Source: Jaltomata sinuosa (taxonomy: Eukaryota; Streptophyta; Magnoliopsida; Solanales; Solanaceae). Taken from it: 64,000 bases of DNA. The stretch spans positions 124,001-188,000 of the forward strand of contig QJPP01000032.1 of the NCBI GenBank assembly GCA_003996215.1. Reading direction: 5' to 3'. Both the position numbers and the translations under genes were made by a program. The notes under the pieces are model-generated. The model made no database searches. It saw only the letters and a program-made list of their open reading frames with translations, and was not told the DNA's origin. This document shows positions 36,801-47,714 of this stretch, one piece after another (the first letter of the stretch is position 1; every line of letters begins with the position of its first letter).

Positions 36801-37234
36801 TTTTTTTTTTTAAAAAAAATAGTGTTAACTCATAGCTCTTTAGCTCACATTACTAACACATGTAACTCTATAACCATGACACTCTCAGCTCAACAAATTA
36901 TCTCAAAAAGCATTTTTATGTAATTTAGAAAAGTAATAGAGTTTGATCGATCAAACATGAAAAGTTGGAAGTATTTTGTTTTTCTTCCTTCCAAACACAC
37001 CCTTAGTAACCTATTTGGTTCATGGTTAATGAGTTGGGGCAGAAAGGAACAGAGTAATACTATCAGATTTGTTAGATTCCTGATTTCCTTCCTTTGTATA
37101 CTGAAAAAAGTCACATAGAATTAATAGACATAGATTTAATGAGAGTAAGTTAATTTTCCTTCTTCATATGGAGTAGTGTTTCTTTACTTTTACTGTCACC
37201 ATTCAGCAGGACATATATGATAGTATAGACTAAT

Positions 37235-37475
37235 TAGGGTTGGTTGGCACGTGGGATAAGGTGGGTAGTACAAATTATTCCGAAATGAATTTATATCGTT
37301 AATCAAATATGGTATAAATCTAATACTAAACTTAATTTTGAAATATATCTCATCTTATCCCATTCAACATGAAATTATTTTATCCTACCTCTCATACAAG
37401 ATAAATTACTCCAAAAATTATAAATATCCTAGAACTATAATTATGGAATAATATAATCTGCGTACCACACGCCCT
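37235..37475. mobile_element. MITE with AGGG(T/C)GNNTGGNACG ends
   Basis: The left end AGGGTTGGTTGGCACGTGGG and the right end, on the opposite strand AGGGCGTGTGGTACGCAGAT, are imperfect inverted repeats. The interior has the GGATAA/TTATCC type repeats of Tourist-like elements. About 240 bp. Confidence 0.55.
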
Positions 37476-37557
37476 GGCTCTATTGTGTGTGAAATTATTA
37501 TCAACATGTCACGTGATTGAAAATATGGTAGGAAAAAAAACAAAAATGAGTGTTTTT

Positions 37558-37613
37558 TTTCTTTTGGGTGGGGGTGGGGGTGGGTGGTGGGTGGGTGGGA
37601 GGGTTGGGGGTTG
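37558..37613 (+). other. G-rich tract with G-quadruplex potential
   Basis: About 55 bases with at least six runs of three or more G separated by one to four bases (GGGTGGGGGTGGGGGTGGG and following). This fits the G-quadruplex pattern on the plus strand. It lies in intergenic DNA with no gene nearby. Confidence 0.6.
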
Positions 37614-37712
37614 TCACTTGGTCACTGGTGAAAACAGTGGGCAACAGAGGGAGGAGGGAAAAATAAAGTGGAACAAGGAATCATATGAAAATATCAAGAT
37701 GGAATAAGGTAG

Positions 37713-37965
37713 TATTTCCTTCGTTTTAATTTGTTTAACCTATTTTAATTTGACACAAAATTTAAGATAGTAAAGAAGACTTTTAAAATTTGTGATTCTA
37801 AATTAAAGATATGATAAATATATTAAAATATTCTTTAATCTTGTGGTCTTGAATATGCCATGTGAAAAGTTGGAATTAAAAAGTTTCTAAAAAGGGAATG
37901 AGACATTCTTTTTGAAATGGACTAAAAAGGAAAGTAGGCCAAACAAATTAAAATGAAGGGAGTAT
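37713..37965. mobile_element. Stowaway-like MITE
   Basis: The left end TATTTCCTTCGTTTTAATTT and the right end, on the opposite strand ATACTCCCTTCATTTTAATT, are inverted repeats. The internal blocks (AAGAAGACTTTTAAAATTTG, CTTGTGGTCTTGAATATG) are shared with 38770-39017. Confidence 0.8.
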
Positions 37966-38212
37966 AATGCATGGGTCGAATTTATTTGGCTTTTTTAAAA
38001 CTGTAATTTAATCATGAGGTTCTCCAAAAATAGAAATGCTTCTTCCTTTTTGTGTTTGGCTTAAAAACTGCCGAGATAGAACATGCATGGATAATGTTGA
38101 GAGTAAAAAAAAATTATAGCATAAGATTATCTATATTTCTTCATAGCAGATAATTTATCTTAGTTTTATAAATTATAAGTTCCATATTTAATAAGAATTA
38201 CATGTAATTAAA

Positions 38213-38454
38213 TATTTCCTTTGTCCCTGTTTATATGTTTCATATTTCTTTTTAGTCAGTCTAAAAAAGAATGACATATTTCTATATTTAGTAACAATTT
38301 AATTTTAAAATACCTATTTTACCCTTAAAGAAATGATTTATAGTCACACAAACATCTCTAATTTATTTTAGACCTCAAATTTCAAAAGTTTCATTTCTTT
38401 CTTAAACCTTATGCTAAGTTAAACTAACTCACATAAATTGAGACGGAGAAAGTA
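38213..38454. mobile_element. Stowaway-like MITE
   Basis: Left end TATTTCCTTTGTCCCTGTTT and right end, on the opposite strand TACTTTCTCCGTCTCAATTT. Same subfamily as the fragment at 47920-48050 (shared AAAAAGAATGACATATTTCT-type block). Confidence 0.78.
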
Positions 38455-38769
38455 TCTTTTAAGTGATCTAACAATATAAAAATTCTTTGGACTAACAATG
38501 TATAATTGTATGTGTATGACTTAAAAAGGTTTTACTCTATCATGTTAGTTATTCCATGTATGGTTAATCACAAGTAACTTTTTTATTGCAAAACATAAAG
38601 TACAATATTATCTGACATAACATTTAAAATTACTTATTGATGATAGCTTATAGTATAAAACTTGGATTTTAATTAAGAAGATAAAAAAGGAAGAAGAAAG
38701 ATGATGGTGACTCCTATTTTGGTAACTTTTACTGAATTCTTGATACATCACTTTCCTCATTCATTCATC

Positions 38770-39017
38770 TACTCCCTCGATTTCGAATTGATTGACATGT
38801 TTTAACTTGACATAAATTTTAAAAATATAAAGAAGACTTTTGAATCTTATGGTCTTAAATTAAAGATCGTCAAATGTACCAAAATACCCTTTGATCTTGT
38901 GGCCTTAAACATGTCATGTGGAAAGTTGAAACTAAAAAGTTGCTAAAATGGAAAGTCATTCTTTTCGAAATGAACCAAAAAGAAAAGTAAGTCAAGCAAA
39001 TTAAAACGGAAAAAGTA
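38770..39017. mobile_element. Stowaway-like MITE
   Basis: Left end TACTCCCTCGATTTCGAATT and right end, on the opposite strand TACTTTTTCCGTTTTAATTT. Internally very similar to 37713-37965, in the same orientation. Confidence 0.8.
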
Positions 39018-39309
39018 ATATTTATTGATTCATTCACCAATTTGAGAAGTTGACAAACAAATTCAGCAGCACCTTATTATGATATTTCCTTTCTTTTCAT
39101 TTCTTCTATTGAACCCCATTAATTTCTCTGTTTCTTTTCTGTCTTTTCATTCTTTCTTGGGTTATAACCTACTACTTTTATTCCATCTATGTATTATGTC
39201 TACTTTTATATCAAGAAAAGTGAATGTGATAATAATGACCCTTCCATTTTGGGAAAGTATCTTCTTTGGGCTTCTTTTCTTAATGTCTTTCAACTACCTT
39301 GCCATTGCA

Positions 39310-39478
39310 TTAGAGGCGTATTTAGAATTTTAAATTTATGAATTTATAAATTTTAGAAAGTACAATTTATTGATTTTTGAACAAATTATTTAAATATATT
39401 TAAGTAAATTTATTAATACAAATACAAAATTTTGACCTAAGCTAACTGCGTTATGCTGAATCCGTAGCTAGAATTTCA
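39310..39478. mobile_element. hAT-like MITE fragment
   Basis: The left end GAGGCGTATTTAGAATTTTA and the right part with TGCTGAATCCGTAGCTAG on the opposite side form the loose GGCGGA/TCCGC-type ends seen in short hAT derivatives of this window. AT-rich interior. Confidence 0.4.
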
Positions 39479-41759
39479 ACTCCCCCCCCCCCCTCCACCT
39501 CCCTCATAGGAAGGATTATTTTGTAATAAACCAAACAAGTTTCCTAAGCAGGTCTTTGGACAATATTGTTGAGTTGAAGTAGAAAAATTGTATTTATAAA
39601 TTTCAAATTGTGTCTGGATATGTGACTTGCACTTGAATAAAAGTTAAATATTATGAATAAGAATCATCATTTCACTTAAATACTCCTCAAATAAGCTTCT
39701 TTTCTGAGCATCATTGCACTTGATTTTTTCTGAGCATCATTTTTCTTTTTAAGAATTAACTTGATAATAGTCGCCCACACAATCACTTAAATTAAAAATG
39801 ATTGACAGATTTATTAAAAATATATAATCTATGTATAACATATGTATAATCATGTATAATCTATATATACTAATTAGAAAAGAATAATCGGTGAATCTGA
39901 CTGACTATTTGTAACTTTTTAAAGCAGTCATACTTTGCTTTTAATTGTTGAAGATTCGTTTACTTTACAATTGCCAAGCCCAGTTCTTTATGAGAAGTCA
40001 GATGTGTATCACTGAGCCATTGTGTTTGGGCTGACCATCCCCCATTAATAGACAAGTCAAAATGGGTGAAATGGCCCATTATCCAGCATATCGTGCTTGT
40101 TAGAGTTGATCAGTTAGGTCAAGAAAAATTTCAAAAATAACTATAATTTGGGCCTAATTAGAAATCTATAACTATAGTTTGGATATGAAAAAATTACATA
40201 ATATGGCAAACATCCATGGCTTATTACGTTTCATATCTATAGTTTATTCAATTATATTTCGCAGCTTATGTTTTAATTTAATAGCTATTTGTATTTGTAT
40301 GCCGTTCTCTCAATCAATATTCAACTGTATTTGTATTTATATGCCGGGATTCCACAAAATATACAAACAAGATATACAATAGCTATTGAAAATATTGCTA
40401 CAAATTATATATTTTCTCAATCAACACTCAACTGTATTTGTATTTGTATGCCTGTATTTGTAGTTGTATGCCAAAATTTCAGAAAATATACAAATAGGGT
40501 ATAAAATAGCTATTGAAAATATTGCTACGGATTATAATTAGGCAAAGTGTAGCTGTGGACGCCTGATTAAGTTTCTACTACTAGTTTATGAAATTTGCTC
40601 TTTGGATAATTACAAAGGCTTTTTACTTAAATATAACAACAACAAAATAAGTTACAATAAAAATGATTGCATGTATATGTGGTATATCAATATTGTATAA
40701 ATAGTTATGTAAATGCATATGTAATATATCAATATTGTATAAATAGTATATAAATATATATATAATATATAATTATATATCAGAGATGTATATACATCCA
40801 TATCCGTTGTTTACACATTATTTATACATTAGATTATTCATATATATTTTTCATACATACCACTTTCATATGTAATCTATATTAAACTACAAAGAAGGAA
40901 GGAAGAAGGAAGAAGAAGATGGAAGAGAAGAAGAAGAAGCCATTAGTGGCAAAACATGGTGGAAGAAGAAGAAGGAAGAGAAGAAGAAAAGTGGACTATT
41001 TTTTATAATAAAAAATGACCGAATGACCAATTTGAGTCATGAAAAATGGCCGAATGACCATTTTGATTAATAAAAAATAAGTGGGCTATTTTCTTTTTAA
41101 GAAATTTAACCAAATGGATATTTATCTATTTTTTTCTATTTATAATTCATATCTATAGTTTGAGATGCTAAGCAAAAAAAAAACTCTCTCTCCGCTCTCC
41201 TCGATCTCGCTCACCTCTCTCCTTATCTTTCTCTCGCTTTCCTCTCTGCTCTCTCTTTGTCATCTCTGGCACTCTCTTCTCTTTCTCTCTCTTCCTTCTT
41301 TGTATTTTGTATTTTCACCCCCTCTCTCTATATTTGTTGTATTCATATGTGCATTTAGGTTGTATTATGTATTTTTACCCCACTCGCTCTTATATCACAT
41401 ATATTCATTAGCTCATGTATCACTTGTATTGTTCGCTCTTATATCATTTGTATTCATTCTCTCTAGTATCACATGTATTCATTTAGCTCTTGTATCACTT
41501 GTATTCATTCTCTCGATATTTATTCTTTTTTATCACTTATATTCATTTATTCTTGTATTCATTTGCTCTTATATCACTTGTATTCAAAGATGCCCACTTA
41601 TATGAAATAGGTTAGATACATAAATACACATATGTCCCTCCTCAAAGATCTCCACTCGTCTATTATCGATATAAAAATACATAGATACGCATACCTAGAT
41701 AAACAAATGCGAAAATGTGTATCAAAAAGAAGAAAAAAGGCTATAAAGGGAGAAAATAT

Positions 41760-42540
41760 ACAATTATACAAACATAGAAAAAAATACAAGAAAAAAAGCA
41801 ATAAGGGGAGAGAGAGAGAGAGAGAAAGAGAGAGAAAAAAAATATACAATTGATACAAATACACAAAGAAAAATACAAGAAAAAAGATTATATGGGGAGA
41901 GGAAGAGAGAGAAAATAAATATACAACTGATACAAACTCACAAAGAAAAATACAAGAAAAAGGCTATAGAAGGAGAGGGAGGGAGAGAGAGAAAGTGTAA
42001 ATATACAATTGATATAAATACACAAAGCAAAATACAAAAAAAAGACTATAGAGGGAAAGGGAGAGAGAGAAGAATATACCATTGATACAAATACACAAAG
42101 CAAAAATATAAGAAAATAAGTTGTAGAGGAAGAGGAGAGGAAGAGGAAGAGGAAGAGGGGAAAAGAGAGATCAAATATATAATTGATACAGATACACAAA
42201 GTAAAATACAAGAAAAAAGACTTTTGTGAGAGAGAAAGAGAGAAAATATATAATACATACAAACACATAAAGTAACATACAAAAAAGGCTATAGAGGAGG
42301 AGGAGAGGGAGGGAGAGAGAGTAAATATACAATTCATACAAATATACAATCAAAATACAAGAAAAAAGGCTATAAGGGAGAATGTGTGGGGGGGGGGGGG
42401 GGGGGGGGGAAAAAAATATATAATTGATGCAAACACAAAGCAAAATACAAGAAAAAAAAGCTAAAAGGAGAGAGGCGGGGAGAGGGAGAGAGAGAGAGAG
42501 AGGAGAGAGGTGCGCGAGATTGGAAGAGATAGGAGAGAGA
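41760..42540. repeat. Tandem ~80-bp array in the purine-rich arm
   Basis: A unit made of ATATACAATTGATACAAATA, CACAAAGCAAAATACAAGAA, AAAAGGCTATA and a GGGAGAGGGAGAGA run recurs about nine times. ATATACAAYTGAT-type starts lie near 41762, 41845, 41921, 42002, 42075, 42176, 42249, 42325 and 42417. Spacing is about 73-101 bp because the purine run varies in length. The same unit recurs about three times at 44400-44640. Confidence 0.85.
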
Positions 42541-42572
42541 TGCTAGAAAAAGTGAAGTATAGTAATACTATG

Positions 42573-42814
42573 TACTCCCTTCGTTCTATTTTATGTGGCA
42601 CCCTTTGACTTGACACGGTGTTTAAGAAAAAAAGGAAGACTTTTGAAACTTGTGGTTCAAAATAATCTTTGAATATTTGTGTGGGTGTAAATTATTTCAT
42701 TAAGGGTAAAAGAAAAATTTCAAAGTTTAATTTTTCTAATTATAGAAAGGCGATATTCTTTTTGGGATGAACTAAAAAGGAAAGTGTGTCACATAAAATG
42801 AGACGAAGGGAGTA
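42573..42814. mobile_element. Stowaway-like MITE inserted in the foldback element
   Basis: The left end TACTCCCTTCGTTCTATTTT and the right end, on the opposite strand TACTCCCTTCGTCTCATTTT, are near-perfect inverted repeats with TA at the border. About 242 bp. It is the best-preserved Stowaway in the window, so it is probably younger than its host element. Confidence 0.88.
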
Positions 42815-42892
42815 GTTTTTTTAAAATGTAGTAATGAATAGTAAATACATAGCTTTGTTATACTATGTAATTTTCCATTAATAATTCAACAA

Positions 42893-44745
42893 GAGAAATT
42901 TTCAAAAATGACTATCAATTAGGCATAAGAGATCTATAACTATAGTTTAGGTATTTACAATTCATAGCTATTATTTGAGATGCTAAGCAGAAAAAAACCT
43001 CTTTCCTCTCTTCAATCTTGCTCGCCTCTTTTTCTCTTTCTCTCTCTCTCTCTCTCATTCTCTTCCTCTCTCTCCCTCTCTCTGCCCTCTCTTTCTGTCT
43101 CTCCCTCTTTGTATTTTGTATTTTCATCTCTCTCTCTATATATTTTGTATCTTCACCCTTCTCTCTTCGTATTTCTACATTTTTTGAGGTATCAAGCGAG
43201 TGTATTTATTGTATTCATATGTGCATTTAGGTTGTATCCCTTCTCTCCCTCTCTCACCCCCCTCTCTCTCTGTATTTGGTATTTCCACATTTCTCTTTGT
43301 ATTTTTATATTTTTGAGGTGTCAAACAACTGTATTTATTGTATTTGCAAATGCTTTTAGGTTGCATTCTCTCTCGTCCCCTCTCCCTTTGTATTATGTGT
43401 TTTCAGCTCTCTCTCTGTATTTCTATATTTTGAGGTATCTGGCGACTGTATTTGTTGTATTCATATGTGTGTTTAGGTTATATATATTTTGTATTTTTAC
43501 CTGTCTCGTTCTTGTATCACTTGTATCACTTGTATTAATTTGCTCTTGTATTAATTTTTATAAGAAAAAAAGAATGACTGAAACTGTTAGAGTTCGTTTA
43601 TATTGAGGTGGTGAAATTGTGTATGAAGGTGATTCGGCTAGATATAGCAATCCTCCTGAAACGTTTCAAATGTTTTCAATGACACTCAAATAAGATCGTC
43701 TTGTACGTGTTTTAGAGGTAAAATGAAGATAGATAATCCTGAACTCTCGATTCTTATCACCGATTGATATTTCATATCAATTATGGGTAATGAGCATATA
43801 ATATTTGAGGAGACTCGAATTTAGAATGATGACTCTTTATCGGAACCGAAATTCCTTGGGGTCCTCGATGTTTTTATTTTACAATATTCTCCGCATGTAC
43901 ATACATCCAGTTCAATTGAATATACGGACATTCCAAATTGTTGATACATGACTACAAATTTTCAAAGCCATAACAAAAATTATATTAGTTAGAAGAATAT
44001 GAAAGATGAATAAAAATTATGAAGTGAAGTAAGCATATTTATAGTTGAAAATGACAGTTTTCCCCTTAGTTGGCAATTTTTTTTTTAAAAAGGGAGAGAA
44101 TTGTAAAGGTCATACATGCAAAAAAAAACGTGTTGATGCAATTTTGCATTGAAAAGTTGTCTGGGTCATTCATTTCAATGGAAATGTAGTTCGCCGGCAA
44201 ACTACAAAAAGAATTAATTGGAAATGGCTGGGTGAACCCCTCTAATTTTTTATTTTTTATTTTTAGTTTCTAACAGTTAATGAGGAGAGTTAACGGATGT
44301 TGATAAAAAGTGGCGAACTGTTCCTTTTAGTATAAGATATTAAAGAGTGTCCTTTTTGGTATATAGGGTTCAAAAAGTGTCCCTTTTGATGCCGGACTCA
44401 TATACAATTGATACAAACACACAAAGCAAAATACAAGAAAAAAGGCTATAGAGGGAGAGGGGGGGGGGGGGGGGGGGGAGGGGGAGAGAGAAAGAGAGCA
44501 AATATACAATTGATACAAATACCAAAAACAACATACAAGAAAAAAGGCTAAAAAAGGAGAGAGGGAGAGAGAGAGAATAAATATACAATTGATACAAACA
44601 CGTACAAAGTAAAATACAAGAAAAAAAGGTTAAAAAGGAGAGAGGGAGAGAGAAAGGAGGCGAGCAAGATTAAAAGAGAGAGAGGAGAAATGCTAGAGAA
44701 ATTAGTATAGTTATATAATTTGCTACTACTATATAATTTTCCCAA
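42893..44745. mobile_element. Foldback/Mutator-like repeat, copy 3 of 3, with internal coding remnant
   Basis: The left end GAGAAATTTTCAAAAATGAC is followed by CTATAACTATAGTTT and TTTGAGATGCTAAGCAG, as in copy 2. A pyrimidine-rich left arm (42995-43520) is followed by unique internal DNA (43570-44395) and a purine-rich right arm with three tandem units (44400-44690). The right end, on the opposite strand, is GGGAAAATTATATAGTAG. The internal DNA starts with a decayed reading frame (43575-43960). Long arms plus this frame suggest the Mutator superfamily. No target duplication could be recognised. Confidence 0.55.
43575..43960 (+). pseudogene. Decayed N-terminal frame of a Mutator-like transposase protein
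   Basis: Starting at ATG 43575 the plus strand reads MTETVRVRLY, then a stop, then GGEIVYEGDSARYSNPP in the same frame. A further stop and at least one frame change follow before KMKIDNPELS and MGNEHIIFEE. The pattern (RVRLYYGG-like start, Y-G-D-S, then a short beta-grasp-like stretch) resembles the N-terminal part of Mutator-like transposase proteins from Solanaceae as I remember them. The zinc-finger and DDE parts are not present. Family call is moderate to low; that it is a broken coding remnant is clearer. Confidence 0.45.
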
Positions 44746-45046
44746 ACAAACAATAGGGATTAGAAGCATGTGAGGCTGCTCATTACCAGGTTTGAGGGTG
44801 GCAACTTGTAAAACGTTCAGATCATTTGCTTTTAAATTAGCTCTGCCTTCATTAACACATAAATCTGACTGATTATAAAGGTTTCAAAGCTACAAAAAAA
44901 ATTATTTTGATGTAAACATTGAATACGAATAAGTGTGCTCGAAAGATAAATTAACCATGATGACCCAAAGTTGCAAGCACCCACAGCCACGAGTATGGGA
45001 AAAGTATTGCAAATTGGCAGAAACGAATCCAAGAATTTCAGTAGGT

Positions 45047-45205
45047 AAAGATGGAGCTAGGATTTGAACCTTATGGATTTTGGATTCTTAACATGATTTC
45101 AAGTGCTAATAACTAGATTTTGAATCTAATTTTTGTACATATTTAGTGATTTTGAAACACAAATACCTATATTAGACTAAAGTTAATAGGTTCTGCAGAA
45201 CTCAC
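45047..45205. mobile_element. hAT-like MITE
   Basis: Left part ATGGAGCTAGGATTTGAACC, interior TTTTGTACATATTTAGTGATTT and GGTTCTGCAGAACTCACCCG near the right end. These motifs are shared with the insert in the peroxidase intron at 46600-46900 (GATTTTTGATAAAATATTATACATG, GGTTCTGCCGAACC). Termini are not sharp. Confidence 0.45.
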
Positions 45206-45649
45206 CCGTCATAAAGATCGTGGACTCTTAATGGGATTAAACGTGAAAGGGCAACTTATTGTGAGTCACTTGGCATAACTCAAGATGGGAATATAATATC
45301 CTTTCAAGTTTCACCATTACAGCTAGTACAATACCTTGAGGTGTTCATACAGTCAGATCCCATATTCTTTCTGCAATCAAATATTAAAACTTCAATATAA
45401 TTAATTTCCCCCTATGCTTTCTGATTATTTCACGTGCCTTAAAACTTGGCTTAGCTAGCTCAGCACTAAAACATCTTTTGTATTCGAAAAACAAATTATA
45501 CTTTTACATAATCTACCCAAGTAGTGCTCCAAAATGAACTGCATGCCTCTTTTAATACACTACTATATGTCAATAATTTTGTTTAAAATAATTTCTGAGC
45601 ATCATAGTTGACTGTTCACAATTAGTTGCTGATAGCTCTTTCTCAAATA

Positions 45650-45855
45650 ATGGCATTACATATGCTTTCTCCACATTCAATGATAGGACAACTTTTGTTC
45701 TAATTAGAGATTTCGGGTTCAAACCTTAAGTATGAAAAGAATCATGTTAGGAAGTGCTTCCTCCTTAAATGTGCCTTAAGTTGCGCGAATTCAAATTAAT
45801 TGGAGCCTCTAATGCGGGAATCGGACCCGGCCCATCCGGGTGAGAAATAAAAAAA
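45650..45855 (+). mobile_element. SINE-like element (tRNA-derived)
   Basis: Contains GGTTCAAACC (45719-45728), a fit to the RNA polymerase III B box, followed by GTTAGGAAGTGCTTCCTCC, GTTGCGCGAATTCAAATTAA and TCTAATGCGGGAATCGGACC, and an A-rich 3' end (AAAAAAAAGG). This order resembles the TS/SolS SINEs of Solanaceae as I remember them. The A box region is worn. It lies about 0.5-0.7 kb upstream of the peroxidase gene. Confidence 0.5.
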
Positions 45856-46320
45856 AGGACAGCTTTTGTTCTCAAGGTAAATTTAGGTAAAGCGATGTGA
45901 ACGAGATGAATAAGGAAGAATAAAGTTATAAAGTAGTGAGTACGACTCCATTAACATGATCCTATATATGCAAAAAGTTCATTAATTAAAGTGAAGTCAA
46001 AATTCACAGCAGTTGGCTCCTACGTACTCTCCACGAATTCTACATAGTCTTAACAATGAAACCACTAAATAAACTCGAAAAATTGCTCGTAAGCTAACTA
46101 AAGTTTCTGATAACTCGTTGCTAATCCATTACTAAATAGGACTAGTGACAAATTTTACTGTAATTACAGAATTTGTCCGTCACTAATTCTTATATTTTTT
46201 AAGTATTATTTTATTGTCCCACACGCTTACTTCCACTGAAGAAAAGCAATGGGGGAGGCCCTCAAATCAATTAACGAAATAGAATTGCCAATTTGGATTT
46301 AAAAATTATGCATGCTCTTG

Positions 46321-46328
46321 TATAAGAG
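46321..46328 (+). promoter_or_regulatory. Possible TATA box of the peroxidase gene
   Basis: TATAAGAG, 56 bp before the ATG at 46384. It would place the transcription start about 25-30 bp further on and leave a short 5' UTR. Confidence 0.4.
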
Positions 46329-46383
46329 GATAGTGATCCATATCAACTTTGTATGTAAGTGAGGTAACGCACTGAGCAAGAAT

Positions 46384-47682
46384 ATGGGGAATTTGTGTTT
46401 GGTTTTTCTTTTGATGGTATCAATTGTTTTCCCTGTACTTGGGCAGGGAGGACTAAAAACAGGGTTCTATTCATCTTCATGCCCAAATGCAGAGTCCATA
46501 GTGAAGTCAACAGTACAAGCAGAGTATAATAAAGATCCTACAATTGCTGCTGGTTTACTCAGGCTTCATTTTCATGATTGCTTTGTTCAGGTACAGAGCA
46601 GCGTTAGAGTTTTGAGTTTATGAATTCTAAATTCTAAAAGATATACTAGTTTACTAGATTTTTGATAAAATATTATACATGTTAAGTGGATTCTGAAACA
46701 CAAATACATGATTTGAGCCAAAACTATTGGGTTCTGCCGAACCTATAGACAAAACTCTAACAGGTTCTGCGGCAGAATCCAATAACTTTAGTGCAGATTC
46801 TGTATTTGTGTTAAAAGTACACTGACTTGATATGTATAAATAATTTATCAAGAATTCAGTAACTTTCCAACACATAAACTCAAAATTCTAGTTCCTTTTG
46901 TGGCCCTACCTATATATAACACTAGTTAATTACACTTATGTTTCTACTTCAATTTGCTTTGATGACAAGATAATTTGTTTTACAGGGTTGTGATGGTTCT
47001 GTTTTGATATCTGGAAGTTCAGCTGAGAGAAACGCAGTGACTAATACGGGACTGAGAGGATTTGAAGTGATTGATGATGCAAAAGCACAGCTCGAAGCTT
47101 CATGCCCTGGTGTTGTTTCCTGTGCTGACATCCTAGCGTTAGCAGCTCGTGATGCAGTAGACTTGGTAACTATACTTCAACTTCGTTACTCGAACTTTTT
47201 AAAAATATCGATGAGTGCATCTTGGATATTTCAAAAATAGTGTATTGTTGAAAGATCCGACATAGGTATGACAATAATTTTAAAACTCCTAGCAAAATAG
47301 AGCCCAACATACTACTATCATATAGATTCATTACCACTATGCCGTATATAGAATTGCATCATTTATACCTTTTGTTTCCGTTCTAAAAATAATTACACCT
47401 GTCTATATATTTGAAAATTTTCTAATTTAAACTTCCAATTTTAACATTAATGACAAGTTATGCTTTAATGGTACTTTTTTGTATGTACAGAAGTTTTTGT
47501 TTTTGTTTTTAAAATTTTGTGTCTAATCAAACAATACCATATAACATGAAATAGATGAATTCGCAGCTTGAGATGATCATAATAACTCTTAAGGGTCATT
47601 TGGTTGTTATGTTGGTTAGGAAGGGAGTTATTCATATATTAATATAGCAATTGTTTGGTATAACGCGAGTCTATATATACTG

Positions 47683-47714
<32 letters not shown>

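Larger units (their letters stand above)
40118..42888. mobile_element. Foldback/Mutator-like repeat, copy 2 of 3
   Basis: The left end GAAAAATTTCAAAAATAACT is followed by CTATAACTATAGTTT. The right end, on the opposite strand, begins GGAAAATTACATAGTATAAC. Inside, from left to right: AT-rich spacer, GAAGAAGAAG run (40890-40990), pyrimidine-rich left arm after TTTGAGATGCTAAGC (41160-41600), and purine-rich right arm with a tandem array (41760-42540). A Stowaway-like element (42573-42814) has inserted near its right end. The frames at 41165-41605 and 41888-42443 are low-complexity translations. It lies directly beside copy 3, with 4 bp assigned between the estimated ends. The boundaries and Mutator assignment are inferences. 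Confidence 0.55.

Noticed and set aside
41165..42443. Leu/Ser/Phe-rich plus frame 41165-41605 and minus frames 41888-42443 that look like membrane proteins
   Set aside because: They are translations of CT-rich and GA-rich simple sequence in the foldback repeat arms; period follows the ~80-bp module.
42980..43606. 208-codon plus frame
   Set aside because: Low-complexity arm of the repeat that runs by chance into the decayed Mutator-like frame; not a real fused protein.
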